64,000 bases of DNA from Proteobacteria bacterium UBA7415. GTDB taxonomy: Bacteria; Pseudomonadota; Gammaproteobacteria; Arenicellales; Arenicellaceae. The stretch lies in assembly GCA_002470515.1 (NCBI GenBank), contig DKML01000031.1, positions 124,001 to 188,000 on the forward strand, written 5' to 3'. This document shows positions 25,117-33,813 of the stretch, one piece after another. The position numbers and the translations under genes are program-made. Within the stretch, counting starts at the first letter, position 1. Every line of letters starts with the position of its first letter. The notes beneath the pieces are model-generated. The model had not been told where the DNA came from. It was given only the letters and a program-made list of their open reading frames with translations, and searched no databases.

Positions 25117-26238
25117 TTGGCCCTCAATACTGCAGGTTTCACTTGGGCGGGTATTCGCACTCATAACCGAGGTCGCGACGTGCTGCTGCTAGGTACTGCG
25201 CCGAATGATATTGCAGTGCAGCAGGCGTTAGACGTACTTGCAGTCAATCCAGCAATTCGAGTCGCCGAGTTCGCAGGAGCAGTTTCTAAATCTCTTCCAG
25301 TAACAACGCCTGATGCGTTTATCAGCATTGATCAAGATGGGGTGCTTGCCACGGATAATATTGAACGCAAAAGCAAGCAAGGCAGCAATTCAAACGATTC
25401 CTCAAAACCAGACTTTTCGAAGTCGCGCCTTCGAGTCGAAGTTAAAAGCGATACCCTAACGTTGGCAGGTACTTTAGCGGACTCCTCTGCCAACGCAGAT
25501 TACATTAGTCAATTAATAGCCAGTGCAAAATCTGTTTTCGGACAAGATAACGTTCTTAACCAAATTAGTGTTAGCACAAACATCGTAGATTCTCTTCCTC
25601 AGATTGACCAAGACATCTTCAAGACACTTAAAGCAACCCCATTTGTTAATGCAGAGTTCGCACAGAAACCCTCAGGCTTTACCCTTGAAGATAACACCGT
25701 AGTATTAACTGGCATTGTCGAAAATCATACTCAAAGACAATCTTATAAAGAGCGGGTTTCCGCGTTGTTTGCAGGCGAAGTTACAAGCCTCGTCGCCGCA
25801 ATTGATCCAAAGGGTAGGCCAGATCTCCGAGTATTCCCGTTGCAAGATGACAAAACATGTGCAGCCAAGATATCGAGCCTTTTGGCCAGCTCCAAAATCA
25901 CCTTCGAAGAAGGCAACACATTAATCAAGCCAGAAAGCTACGGCTTACTAGAACACCTGTCGACCCTTATTAAGCGATGCCCAGATGCTAAGTTTGATTT
26001 AATTGGACACACCGACAATACCGGTGACTCAGATTCGAATCTTCTGCTTAGCGTGAATCGGGCCGAATCAGTTAAGGACTTTTTGCTTTACTTAGGCGTC
26101 GCTGCACATCATTTGATGGTGAAGGGAGTGGGGGCAACTCAGCCTCTAGCTAGCGAATCATCAGAGGCCGGGCGAGCTATGAATAGACGAGTAGAATTTC
26201 ACTTGATTGATCGCGCAAGCAACGCAACTAACCCTTAG
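25117..26238 (+). CDS. BON-repeat/OmpA-family peptidoglycan-binding protein (5' end disrupted)
   Basis: The continuous frame after the TAA (at 25069) can start at the TTG at 25117 and encodes 373 residues. About residues 1-240 hold three BON-like modules (segments ending in GTAPNDIAVQQALDVL, TLTLAGTLADSSANADYISQ and VVLTGIVENHTQRQSYKER), and residues 270-370 hold an OmpA_C domain with IGHTDNTGDS, LSVNRAESVKDFLLYLGV and GRAMNRRVEF. The layout resembles OmpATb/ArfA-type proteins: anchor, BON, OmpA. The OmpA domain should bind peptidoglycan in the periplasm, but only if the upstream anchor is joined. The next gene, a small membrane protein, begins 11 nt downstream. Confidence 0.75.
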   Translation: MALNTAGFTWAGIRTHNRGRDVLLLGTAPNDIAVQQALDVLAVNPAIRVAEFAGAVSKSLPVTTPDAFISIDQDGVLATDNIERKSKQGSNSNDSSKPDFSKSRLRVEVKSDTLTLAGTLADSSANADYISQLIASAKSVFGQDNVLNQISVSTNIVDSLPQIDQDIFKTLKATPFVNAEFAQKPSGFTLEDNTVVLTGIVENHTQRQSYKERVSALFAGEVTSLVAAIDPKGRPDLRVFPLQDDKTCAAKISSLLASSKITFEEGNTLIKPESYGLLEHLSTLIKRCPDAKFDLIGHTDNTGDSDSNLLLSVNRAESVKDFLLYLGVAAHHLMVKGVGATQPLASESSEAGRAMNRRVEFHLIDRASNATNP

Positions 26239-26249
26239 GGAATATCCGT

Positions 26250-26660
26250 ATGTGGTACTTATTTTTACAGATTTGGGGCTGGCTTGTTGCCGCTTTTGTA
26301 CTTGGCTGGTTGTCTCATTGGTTTTGGACTACTCGCGATTCTGGCAACAACGCAGATCCTATGACGTCGAACCAGCCTATATCCCTAATGGCTAAGGCTG
26401 AATCATCGTCTTTGAAGTCACAGCACCAGCCCGACGACTTGCAGCAGATTCGTGGTATTGGCAGTATATTGTCAGACACACTAAATCGCGAGCTTGGGGT
26501 ATACACATTTGCGCAGATAGCTGCTTGGACCGACGAGGACATCGCTAAAATTGAAACGTACTTGAAGTTTTCTGGAAGGGTTCAGCGCGAAAACTGGATC
26601 GAGCAAGCTAAGGTCTTAACATCTGGCGACAGCACTGAAGTTTCGGATAAAGTCTCGTAG
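26250..26660 (+). CDS. Small membrane protein with helix-hairpin-helix-like domain
   Basis: 136 residues. One N-terminal transmembrane helix (LFLQIWGWLVAAFVLGWLSH) is followed by a polar linker and a C-terminal domain DDLQQIRGIGSILSDTLNRE then LGVYTFAQIAAWTDEDIAKIE. The RGIG...L...GV pattern is the non-specific helix-hairpin-helix fold seen at the C-terminus of NuoE-like and ribosomal-L21-like proteins. It is coupled to the OmpA/BON gene. The pair may form an envelope complex, but no function is known. Confidence 0.65.
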   Translation: MWYLFLQIWGWLVAAFVLGWLSHWFWTTRDSGNNADPMTSNQPISLMAKAESSSLKSQHQPDDLQQIRGIGSILSDTLNRELGVYTFAQIAAWTDEDIAKIETYLKFSGRVQRENWIEQAKVLTSGDSTEVSDKVS

Positions 26661-26959
26661 GGAAACGTAGACTATTAATAATTTCTAGAAATTGCGAGCT
26701 ATAGGTACTCTTTGCGATGCGCGGTTCTAAATCATAGCTAAACACAATCTAATTCTCTTATCTAGGGTGTTGAAGTATTACTCAAGAGATAGTCTATTCG
26801 TTAAAATACGACGATCTTAGAGGTTGCGTACCCTACTCCCCATACCCAATCATGGTTTCTGTGCAGCTTCTTCGCTCTTTTCTCTCATCTTCTTACAGCC
26901 CCTTTCCTGCTCCAACTATTTTTTCCTAATCCGCTTTTATTTAGCTCTTTTTATACTAC

Positions 26960-28036
26960 CTATTCGCTATAACCCTTAGGGTTTTGTTTTTGCCAACGCC
27001 AGTGGTCTGCCATCATAGTTTGTAGGTCAAACTTAGCCTGCCAATTGAGCGCTTTTTTCGAATACGCCACGTCGGCGTAACAGGTTGCAATGTCGCCGGT
27101 TCGGCGTGGTTTTATTTCAAAAGGTATGGTCTGTCCACTCGCCAGCTCGAACGCCTTTATCACCTCTAAAACGCTATAGCCTCGCCCAGTGCCAATATTG
27201 TACGCCTTGCATCCATGCTCTGGGACTAGAACCTCTAGAGCACTTAAATGAGCTTGGGCCAGATCAAGCACATGAATATAGTCTCTTACTCCAGTACCGT
27301 CGGCGGTATTGTAATCGTCTCCGAACACGCTCAATTGCTTCAGCTTGCCAACCGCTACCTGCGCTATATAAGGCACCAAGTTGTTTGGCTCTCCATTCGG
27401 ATCTTCCCCAAGCGAACCACTTGCGTGAGCGCCTACCGGATTAAAATAGCGCAAAATAGCGATCTCCCATTGCGGGTCACTTGCGGACAGATCTCGCAAT
27501 ATCTCTTCGATCATCAGCTTAGTGCGCCCATAGGGGTTGGTTGCTCTAAGGCTTGCTTGCTCAGTAATAGGAACTGATTCTGGGTCTCCATAAACTGTGG
27601 CCGATGAGCTAAATACAATCTTAGAACAGGCGCCGCCACGCATTGCACTGAGTAAATTTAAAGTGCCCACAACATTATTGTCGTAGTATTCAAGGGGCAT
27701 ATGTTGTGATTCGCCAACGGCTTTGAGCCCAGCAAAATGGATGACCGAGTCTATTTCATTGTTTGTAAACACTTCGTTCAACCCTGCCGCATCACGAAGG
27801 TCTAATTTGTAGTGCATCGGGCGCATACCACTGAGGGTTTCAAGTCGGTCTAATACGACCGGATTAGAATTACTCCAATTGTCGACCAAAATTGGCTGGT
27901 AGCCGGCTGCATACAGGCTAAGCACCGTATGACTACCAATGTATCCACCGCCACCAGTTACCAACACCTTTCGAGCCTGTTCTGTTCCTTGTGCGGCATC
28001 CCTCGCAACCTTACCTGTCGGGTTCTCATTACTCAT
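26960..28036 (-). CDS. galE: UDP-glucose 4-epimerase
   Basis: Interconverts UDP-glucose and UDP-galactose, supplying LPS/exopolysaccharide sugars. 358 residues from the ATG at 28036, which has AGGAG 9 nt upstream on the minus strand. The extended-SDR features are VLVTGGGGYIGSHT (NAD+ site, preceded by an extra polar N-terminal extension of about 22 residues), SSSATVYGDP and NPYGRTKLMIEE (catalytic Tyr/Lys). The C-terminus is the usual RRTGDIATCYAD. It stands alone and divergent from a GT-C-like membrane protein. Confidence 0.94.
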   Translation of the reverse strand: MSNENPTGKVARDAAQGTEQARKVLVTGGGGYIGSHTVLSLYAAGYQPILVDNWSNSNPVVLDRLETLSGMRPMHYKLDLRDAAGLNEVFTNNEIDSVIHFAGLKAVGESQHMPLEYYDNNVVGTLNLLSAMRGGACSKIVFSSSATVYGDPESVPITEQASLRATNPYGRTKLMIEEILRDLSASDPQWEIAILRYFNPVGAHASGSLGEDPNGEPNNLVPYIAQVAVGKLKQLSVFGDDYNTADGTGVRDYIHVLDLAQAHLSALEVLVPEHGCKAYNIGTGRGYSVLEVIKAFELASGQTIPFEIKPRRTGDIATCYADVAYSKKALNWQAKFDLQTMMADHWRWQKQNPKGYSE

Positions 28037-28242
28037 GCGCAAAAGCTCCTGATTGATTGGTGATTAACCGTCCTGAATTGCAGACAACTTCTAACTCTAT
28101 GATACTATTGTCTTCATTGAGGCGGGCATAAATGTAAGCCTAATTATTACTCAAACTTGCTTTGAGAAGACAAGATATCTCAACAGGATCCGCTATAGTC
28201 TGCGGGAAATAGCCATACGGAATTACAAGACTCAATAATAAG

Positions 28243-28294
28243 CCATGCGTTGCATTCAGCAACTAAAACCATGCGCTGTAATCAGCGACTAAAG
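28243..28294. repeat. 26-bp imperfect direct repeat, two copies
   Basis: CCATGCGTTGCATTCAGCAA at 28243 (unit continues CTAAAA) is followed at once by CCATGCGCTGTAATCAGCGA (continues CTAAAG) at 28269-28294. It lies in the 308-bp galE / GT-C divergent spacer (28037-28344), in which nothing else is recognisable. Confidence 0.55.
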
Positions 28295-28344
28295 AACAAT
28301 AATAATTAACATCAAATGGATGTCGGAAATGCTGTAAGCGCACC

Positions 28345-29868
28345 ATGGTAGATCTGGTCAAAAGCAATCCTAGAGCGGTCTTCGCGCTCATTTTAATTAA
28401 TATCCTTCTGTCCCTATGGGCATATTATGCTGACCCCGTAATTAATAACGATGGCATCGTATATCTATCCGTCGCACAACTTCTGCTTGATGGCAACTGG
28501 AGCGGCGCTATCGAAGGATACAGCTGGCCGTTTTATCCTGGCCTAATTGCTTTAACTTCAAAACTGTTTTGGGTCGACCTTGAGCTAGCCGCTTACCTGT
28601 TAAATGGTTTTCTAATTATTCTACTAACCTTAGCCTTCACTAGCGTGGTTGGCGAATTGTCTGGCCATGACCGCCGGATCATGTTGATAGCGTTAATAGT
28701 GGTTGTATTATTTCCGAGCATCACTAAGTATCGAGCCCTAATCATTAGAGATTTTGGCTATTTAGCGCTCTACCTTTGGTCGCTCTACTTTTTGTTGCTT
28801 TTTTGCAAGCAGCCCAAAAAACAATATCTTATCGGATGGATAATTTTGGCGGCAACAAGTTGCTTATTCCGGTTCGAAGGGATCGCTTTTCTAATCGTAG
28901 CACCCTACTTTTTAGTCCTTTTCATTGGACAAGACTTACAGCATCGGCGTGCCATATTATTAGGCAGCGCCGTCGGGTTATTCGCTGCGGCCGTTGGCTT
29001 GCTCAGCTGGTATGTACAGTCTAAGTATTCCGCATCCATTATCGAAGCGGGCCGAGCAGGCCTTGAAGTCAGCTCGCTTAAAGATTTGTTTTATTACAAT
29101 TTGAGTCATCGCTACGGCGATGAAGTCTTAACACCCTTCGGCTTATTCACGGCGTTAGCTGGAACCACTGGCGATGTATTCTATGAAACAGTACGACGAC
29201 TTGCGGTCGTTTATGTGCTCTTCGCAGCCTATGCCCTTTATGTTGGTCTAGTGCTGGAAAAACCGATCATGAAGAAAATTTGGATCGTCTACGTTGTCAC
29301 TAATCTCGTTTTACTCGTTGGTTTTAGCCTCTTTAATTCATTTTTGGTAAGTCGCTACACACTCGCAACAGCTCTCACGGTCTTGTTATTGGCGCCCTTT
29401 GCAATTAATCGACTATTGTTGCGTTGGCCGCACGTCAATTGGGTCAAAAAGGCATTGATTGGATTTGCTTTGTTTATCGTAACTGTCGTGTCCTTAGAAG
29501 GTTTGGATGTTTCAACTAACAAGCGCTTTGTACGTGAAGGCGGTGAGTGGATGGCAAACAACTTGCCTAAAGATTCAAGCATTTACAGCAACAGTAGAAT
29601 TGCCATCTTCTACTCAGGGGCCTCGGTCAAGGAAAACTTGGGGGAAGAATATAGCAACCCAAGATTTGCACACTACTTGCAAACTAAGCATTTGAACAAT
29701 TTTGACTTTATCGCTTTAGAAGTAGATCTAAATTCTCAGCTAGAAAACCGCTTTCGTCAGACACTGGGGTTCAAGTATGGCCTGCCTGTGAATGTCTTCG
29801 AAGGCGAAAAAAATCGCGTTTTATTTATTCACTCCACAAAAATGTGTCCTGCAGCTACAGTATACTAA
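28345..29868 (+). CDS. GT-C-like integral membrane protein (glycosyltransferase family 39 type)
   Basis: 507 residues with about 10-11 hydrophobic segments and a soluble C-terminal part of about 100 residues. The first loop carries PVINNDGIVYLSVAQLLLDG, an Asp-containing motif placed like the catalytic Asp of PMT/ArnT-type GT-C transferases that use polyprenyl-phosphate sugars. TKYRALIIRDFGYLALYLW and CLFRFEGIAFL are also reminiscent of that group. The donor and acceptor are unknown. The neighbour metallophosphoesterase lies 60 nt downstream on the same strand. Confidence 0.6.
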   Translation: MVDLVKSNPRAVFALILINILLSLWAYYADPVINNDGIVYLSVAQLLLDGNWSGAIEGYSWPFYPGLIALTSKLFWVDLELAAYLLNGFLIILLTLAFTSVVGELSGHDRRIMLIALIVVVLFPSITKYRALIIRDFGYLALYLWSLYFLLLFCKQPKKQYLIGWIILAATSCLFRFEGIAFLIVAPYFLVLFIGQDLQHRRAILLGSAVGLFAAAVGLLSWYVQSKYSASIIEAGRAGLEVSSLKDLFYYNLSHRYGDEVLTPFGLFTALAGTTGDVFYETVRRLAVVYVLFAAYALYVGLVLEKPIMKKIWIVYVVTNLVLLVGFSLFNSFLVSRYTLATALTVLLLAPFAINRLLLRWPHVNWVKKALIGFALFIVTVVSLEGLDVSTNKRFVREGGEWMANNLPKDSSIYSNSRIAIFYSGASVKENLGEEYSNPRFAHYLQTKHLNNFDFIALEVDLNSQLENRFRQTLGFKYGLPVNVFEGEKNRVLFIHSTKMCPAATVY

Positions 29869-29928
29869 ACTTAATGTTTACGCGATTAAGGCTATAATAC
29901 TAGAGCCTTAGGCCCTCTGACCATTCAT

Positions 29929-31128
29929 ATGAATTTCAATGTTCGACGTAGATCTATGCTTGCAGGGGGACTTGCCGCCGTGACAGGCGCATTTCTCTAT
30001 CATAGAGGCGTTCGCTATCCGACCCTGAGTCTAGAGGCATCCGATTTGCCGACGGCTGTTTCCAGCAATGGTGTGGCGGTATCGCTAAGCGACTGCTTTC
30101 AATTTTATGCGAGTCAGACAAGCTTTAGAGCCTTTGCGCCAGAGCCGAAAATGGTCTTTAGCGCGACGAAGAACCAACGCATAGAATTTGAACTCAACAA
30201 TGTGTCAAAACGAGCGATATTGGGTACTAGCGCACCAAATTTGAATGAAGATAAAGACGGTATTACCAGACGCATCAGCTTTGATATTCAAGCGGACAAA
30301 GACGTTGAGTTACACTGGCAAGTTCCCTTTAAAGACGAATTCACTTTCGCTTCAATTGGTGACTCCGGCGGCAATCACGAGCTTAGTTGGTGTTTAAAAC
30401 GCTCAGCTGAACTAGGTGCGGAATTTCTTTTGCACCTCGGAGACTTTAATTATCAAGACGGTGACTATGAGCGCGCAATAGACCTATTTCACAACGCGCC
30501 TATTCCTTGCTACATCACCATTGGCAACCACGACTTTCACGACTCAGGTCTACTGCATCACCAATTCACTGATTATTTGGGCCCTTTCAATAGTGTATTC
30601 AGTCTTGGTAATGTACGATTTCTGAATCTAGATACCGCCGCAAGCGTTTGGCCAAGATCTGGCGGAAAACGTGGCCGTTTAGTTCAAAGACTCATAGATG
30701 AAGGTCAAGAGCAACCACAAACTGTCGCCTATTCACACTGCCCTTTGCATGACCCATCAGGAATAACTACCCATGATATCGGTAGCGTTCGAGAACGTGA
30801 CTGGGTCATCGACTCCTTGCATAAACTCAATGCAAAAACGCTCTTGAGTGGGCATATTCATATCTTTGATCGTACCGAGTTTATGGGTATCGACAATATA
30901 ATCGTGGGCCAAGGTATGGGGCACCAAGACCTCTTGACCGCCAATATGGCAACTTCAAAAATGGCTTTGGGCAAAGTCCGCAAAGACTCTGATATAGAGT
31001 TTGAGTTTGCGCCGCTGAACATGCCACTAGAACTACATTGCCACCCGCGCATGGAGCCTGTAAAAGCGTCACTGCGAGACGGTGAGCACGCCGACTTAAT
31101 CAAACAAGTCGACGCTGCCTGTAGTTAG
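29929..31128 (+). CDS. Exported metallophosphoesterase (Tat-type signal)
   Basis: Calcineurin-type metallophosphatase, 399 residues. The N-terminus RRRSMLAGGLAAVTGAFLYH has a twin-Arg motif and hydrophobic core, suggesting Tat export. The metal motifs are in order: SIGDSGGN, LHLGDFNYQDGD, TIGNHDFH, AYSHCPLHDPS and LLSGHIHIFDR. An N-terminal beta domain (residues 40-140) precedes the catalytic domain, as in purple-acid-phosphatase-like enzymes. The substrate is unknown. It converges with rho. Confidence 0.82.
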   Translation: MNFNVRRRSMLAGGLAAVTGAFLYHRGVRYPTLSLEASDLPTAVSSNGVAVSLSDCFQFYASQTSFRAFAPEPKMVFSATKNQRIEFELNNVSKRAILGTSAPNLNEDKDGITRRISFDIQADKDVELHWQVPFKDEFTFASIGDSGGNHELSWCLKRSAELGAEFLLHLGDFNYQDGDYERAIDLFHNAPIPCYITIGNHDFHDSGLLHHQFTDYLGPFNSVFSLGNVRFLNLDTAASVWPRSGGKRGRLVQRLIDEGQEQPQTVAYSHCPLHDPSGITTHDIGSVRERDWVIDSLHKLNAKTLLSGHIHIFDRTEFMGIDNIIVGQGMGHQDLLTANMATSKMALGKVRKDSDIEFEFAPLNMPLELHCHPRMEPVKASLRDGEHADLIKQVDAACS

Positions 31129-31249
31129 AAAAAGGGAATACGAGGCTGGGCTAAAACGCTAGAGTTAAAGCCCCTGACTTAAAGACTTAGAATTAAAGGC
31201 TTAGAGCTGAACATTCAGAGTCAGTTCTTTAGGAGGTCTGTTGATCGAT

Positions 31250-32512
31250 CTAACGCTTCATCGAACCGAAGAACTCAGCGTTTTCTTTAGTTGCCTTAAG
31301 CTTGTCAAGTAAGAATTCGATGGCTTCAATTTCGTTCATGGGATGTAGCAATTTGCGTAATACCCAAATCTTTTGAAGCTCTTCTGGGTCGATCAATAAT
31401 TCCTCGCGGCGCGTACTAGATTTGTTAACAATAACCGCTGGATAGACTCGCTTCTCAGCAATCTTACGATCCAAGTGAATCTCCATATTACCCGTACCTT
31501 TAAATTCCTCGTAGATTACTTCGTCCATCTTCGAGCCGGTCTCGATTAGAGCAGTGGCCAAAATCGTAAGACTTCCACCTTCCTCAATATTTCTCGCCGC
31601 ACCAAAGAAACGCTTAGGTCTTTGCAATGCATTGGCATCAACACCACCGGTTAGCACTTTGCCTGACGCTGGCGCAACGGTATTGTATGCACGGGCCAAA
31701 CGAGTGATCGAGTCAAGCAAAATCACCACGTCCTTCTTGTGCTCGACTAATCGTTTAGCTTTCTCAATCACCATCTCAGCCACTTGTACGTGTCGAGCAG
31801 CTGGCTCATCAAATGTTGACGAAATAACTTCACCGCGAACCGAACGTTGCATTTCAGTTACTTCTTCAGGTCGCTCATCAATGAGCAGAACCATCAACTC
31901 AACATCTGGATTATTGGCGGTAATTGCTTGAGCAATTTGCTGCAGCATAACGGTCTTACCGCTCTTGGGCGACGATACAATCAATCCCCGTTGTCCTTTA
32001 CCGATAGGGGCCATTAGGTCTACCAGGCGACCGGTTAAGTCCTCAGAGGTACCATTAGCCTGTTCAAGGCGTAATCGTTTATTTGGGTGGAGTGCCGTTA
32101 AGTTTTCAAACAGAATCTTATTACGTGCTTCTTCTGGTGAAGAGCCGTTAATTGTCTCGACTTTCAGAAGAGCAAAATATCGCTCTGATTCCTTGGGTGG
32201 ACGCACCAGCCCTGCGACCGTATCGCCCGTGCGCAAACTAAACCGTCTAATCTGGCTCGGAGAAACATAGATATCGTCAGGCCCGGCAAGGTATGAGCTG
32301 TCTGCGGAACGCAAAAAGCCAAAACCATCTTGCAATATTTCGACTACGCCCTCCCCTTGAATATCATCTCCGCGCTTAGCGAGAGACTTTAATATGGTGA
32401 AAATCTGGTCTTGCTTTCGCATACGACCAAGACCATCAAGGTCCATTGATTTACCCATTTCGGTGAGTTCGGTGGCGCTTTTTTTCTTAAGATCGGAGAG
32501 AGATACTGACAT
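31250..32512 (-). CDS. rho: Transcription termination factor Rho
   Basis: Hexameric RNA-dependent ATPase/helicase that terminates transcripts, 420 residues, typical length. The N-terminal RNA-binding domain contains [15 protein letters not shown]; the P-loop is VSSPKSGKT; Walker B is [16 protein letters not shown]. The C-terminus (EFFGSMKR) is standard. The gene is downstream of trxA, as in E. coli, but separated by an unusually long spacer (630 bp). Confidence 0.98.
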   Translation of the reverse strand: MSVSLSDLKKKSATELTEMGKSMDLDGLGRMRKQDQIFTILKSLAKRGDDIQGEGVVEILQDGFGFLRSADSSYLAGPDDIYVSPSQIRRFSLRTGDTVAGLVRPPKESERYFALLKVETINGSSPEEARNKILFENLTALHPNKRLRLEQANGTSEDLTGRLVDLMAPIGKGQRGLIVSSPKSGKTVMLQQIAQAITANNPDVELMVLLIDERPEEVTEMQRSVRGEVISSTFDEPAARHVQVAEMVIEKAKRLVEHKKDVVILLDSITRLARAYNTVAPASGKVLTGGVDANALQRPKRFFGAARNIEEGGSLTILATALIETGSKMDEVIYEEFKGTGNMEIHLDRKIAEKRVYPAVIVNKSSTRREELLIDPEELQKIWVLRKLLHPMNEIEAIEFLLDKLKATKENAEFFGSMKR

Positions 32513-32526
32513 ATTTATTCGGGGTG

Positions 32527-32542
32527 CCCAATCAAGATTGGG
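32527..32542 (-). promoter_or_regulatory. Hairpin directly upstream of the rho start
   Basis: CCCAATC (32527-32533) and GATTGGG (32536-32542) are exact reverse complements around AA. On the minus strand the stem ends about 14 nt before the rho ATG (32512), where no clear Shine-Dalgarno is seen. It may modulate translation of rho, which is autoregulated in other bacteria; inference only. Confidence 0.35.
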
Positions 32543-32571
32543 TTTAGTTAGGATAGGTTAGATTAATTCGC

Positions 32572-32630
32572 GTGTTTTAACTAAAGTGTGTTTTAACTAA
32601 AGTATTGTTTGATAAAGTGCGTTTTAACTT
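32572..32630. repeat. Short tandem repeats in the rho leader
   Basis: GTGTTTTAACTAAA occurs at 32572-32585 and again at 32588-32601, and a degenerate copy TAAAGTGCGTTTTAACT follows at 32613-32629. The rest of the 630-bp rho-trxA spacer shows only the hairpins listed separately and a 76-codon frame (32776-33006) I do not believe is a gene. Confidence 0.5.
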
Positions 32631-33041
32631 GGATGTTCTAATTTGACTGTTTAGTGTGTTGTTCGCGCGTTTATTTGCATGCGATAAATAACAAAAAACG
32701 ATGCGTTAATAGAAAAGGACTTATTCCCTATTTATTTCTTAGTGTGCTCTGATTTACTAATTAACAATTCAGAGAGTGCCAAAGCACCAAAGATTACTAA
32801 AGGGAGTCGGTCGTAGTCTTCCGAAGCGTTTGAATTATCTGCTTCAGCGAAACACGATCTATTTGGGGGCTTGTTCTTTATTCTGGGAGGATAGTTTGAA
32901 CGACAAGCTCGGGGGTAACTTTAACCGCTCTTCGACAACTTGTCTAGCCTATTTGACTACAGCTTTATCTTGTTCGGCCAGCGCCACTGACCGAGTTACT
33001 TGTTAAGCCAATTCTCCCGTTATTCAAAACTGAGAAGTCTG

Positions 33042-33072
33042 CCTAGCCAGCGCATTTAATCCTCTGGCTAGG
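33042..33072 (-). terminator. 9-bp hairpin downstream of trxA
   Basis: CCTAGCCAG (33042-33050) and CTGGCTAGG (33064-33072) pair perfectly around a 13-nt loop. The hairpin is 71 nt past the trxA stop on the minus strand. No strong T-run follows (next bases AGACTTCTCAG then TTTTG), so it is a weak terminator or an RNA-stabilising hairpin between trxA and rho. Confidence 0.4.
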
Positions 33073-33142
33073 GAATAAGACCCACTATAACGATAGCCCG
33101 CAACGGGATGTTCTAGCGGGATGTTTTAATAAATCGCTTGTA

Positions 33143-33469
33143 CTAAATAGTTTCGTCAATGAACGCCGTTAACTGCGATTTAGACATAGCGCCGACTTTA
33201 GTACCAACTACGTCCCCGCCTTTAAAGATCATCAATGTTGGGATGCCGCGAATTCCAAACTTAGGCGGTGTGTTTGGATTGCTATCAATATCAAGTTTAG
33301 CAACGGTAAGCTTATCGCCGTACTCAATCGCAACTTCATCTAATATTGGCGCCAGCATTTTGCAGGGTCCACACCACTCAGCCCAGTAATCAACGAGTAC
33401 CGGCTTATCGGCTTGGAGGACATCAGTTTCAAAACTGGAATCGGTAATTTGAACGGTAGTTTGTGACAT
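33143..33469 (-). CDS. trxA: Thioredoxin 1
   Basis: Small cytoplasmic protein-disulfide reductant, 108 residues. The active site WCGPC spans residues 32-36, with the cis-proline loop [11 protein letters not shown]. Sequence and length match the E. coli TrxA type. It is divergent from rhlB and lies upstream of rho, the same synteny as in E. coli. Confidence 0.97.
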   Translation of the reverse strand: MSQTTVQITDSSFETDVLQADKPVLVDYWAEWCGPCKMLAPILDEVAIEYGDKLTVAKLDIDSNPNTPPKFGIRGIPTLMIFKGGDVVGTKVGAMSKSQLTAFIDETI

Positions 33470-33658
33470 ATCTTATTGCCTAATGGTTTTGGATTTAGGG
33501 TATAGTGTGCGGATTATTTTGGATAATGCAAGTACCTTGAAGTCTGGAAAATAAGACTTTCTAACAAGACCTGCAGAATCCAAAACGCAATCTCATTTGC
33601 ATAGCCCACTCAGCGGCCTTCTTACAGCCATTTTGATGGCTTTTGCTTATGGATTATT

Positions 33659-33780
33659 AGCCTCAGCGAAATATAGGACAGCCTCAGCGAAATATAGGAC
33701 AGCCTCAACGACTATAGACTAGCTTCAGCAATTATAGATTAGCTTCTGCGATTATAGATTTGCTTCAGCGATCTTTAGAT
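33659..33780. repeat. Six degenerate 20-21-bp tandem repeats before rhlB
   Basis: Two identical 21-bp units (AGCCTCAGCGAAATATAGGA plus C) at 33659-33700 are followed by four diverged 20-21-bp units of the form AGCTTCAGCAATTATAGATT, ending just before the rhlB start (33814). They fill about a third of the 344-bp trxA-rhlB divergent spacer (33470-33813), where both promoters must lie. Confidence 0.7.
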
Positions 33781-33813
33781 CAGAGCGTCAGACCAACCAG
33801 AAAACACACAGTA

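Noticed and set aside
32776..33006. 76-codon open frame between rho and trxA
   Set aside because: No ribosome site, no homology and unusual residue composition; it looks like chance in a long spacer.
33659..33780. CRISPR array
   Set aside because: Units of 20-21 bp follow head to tail with no unique spacers, and there are no cas genes nearby.
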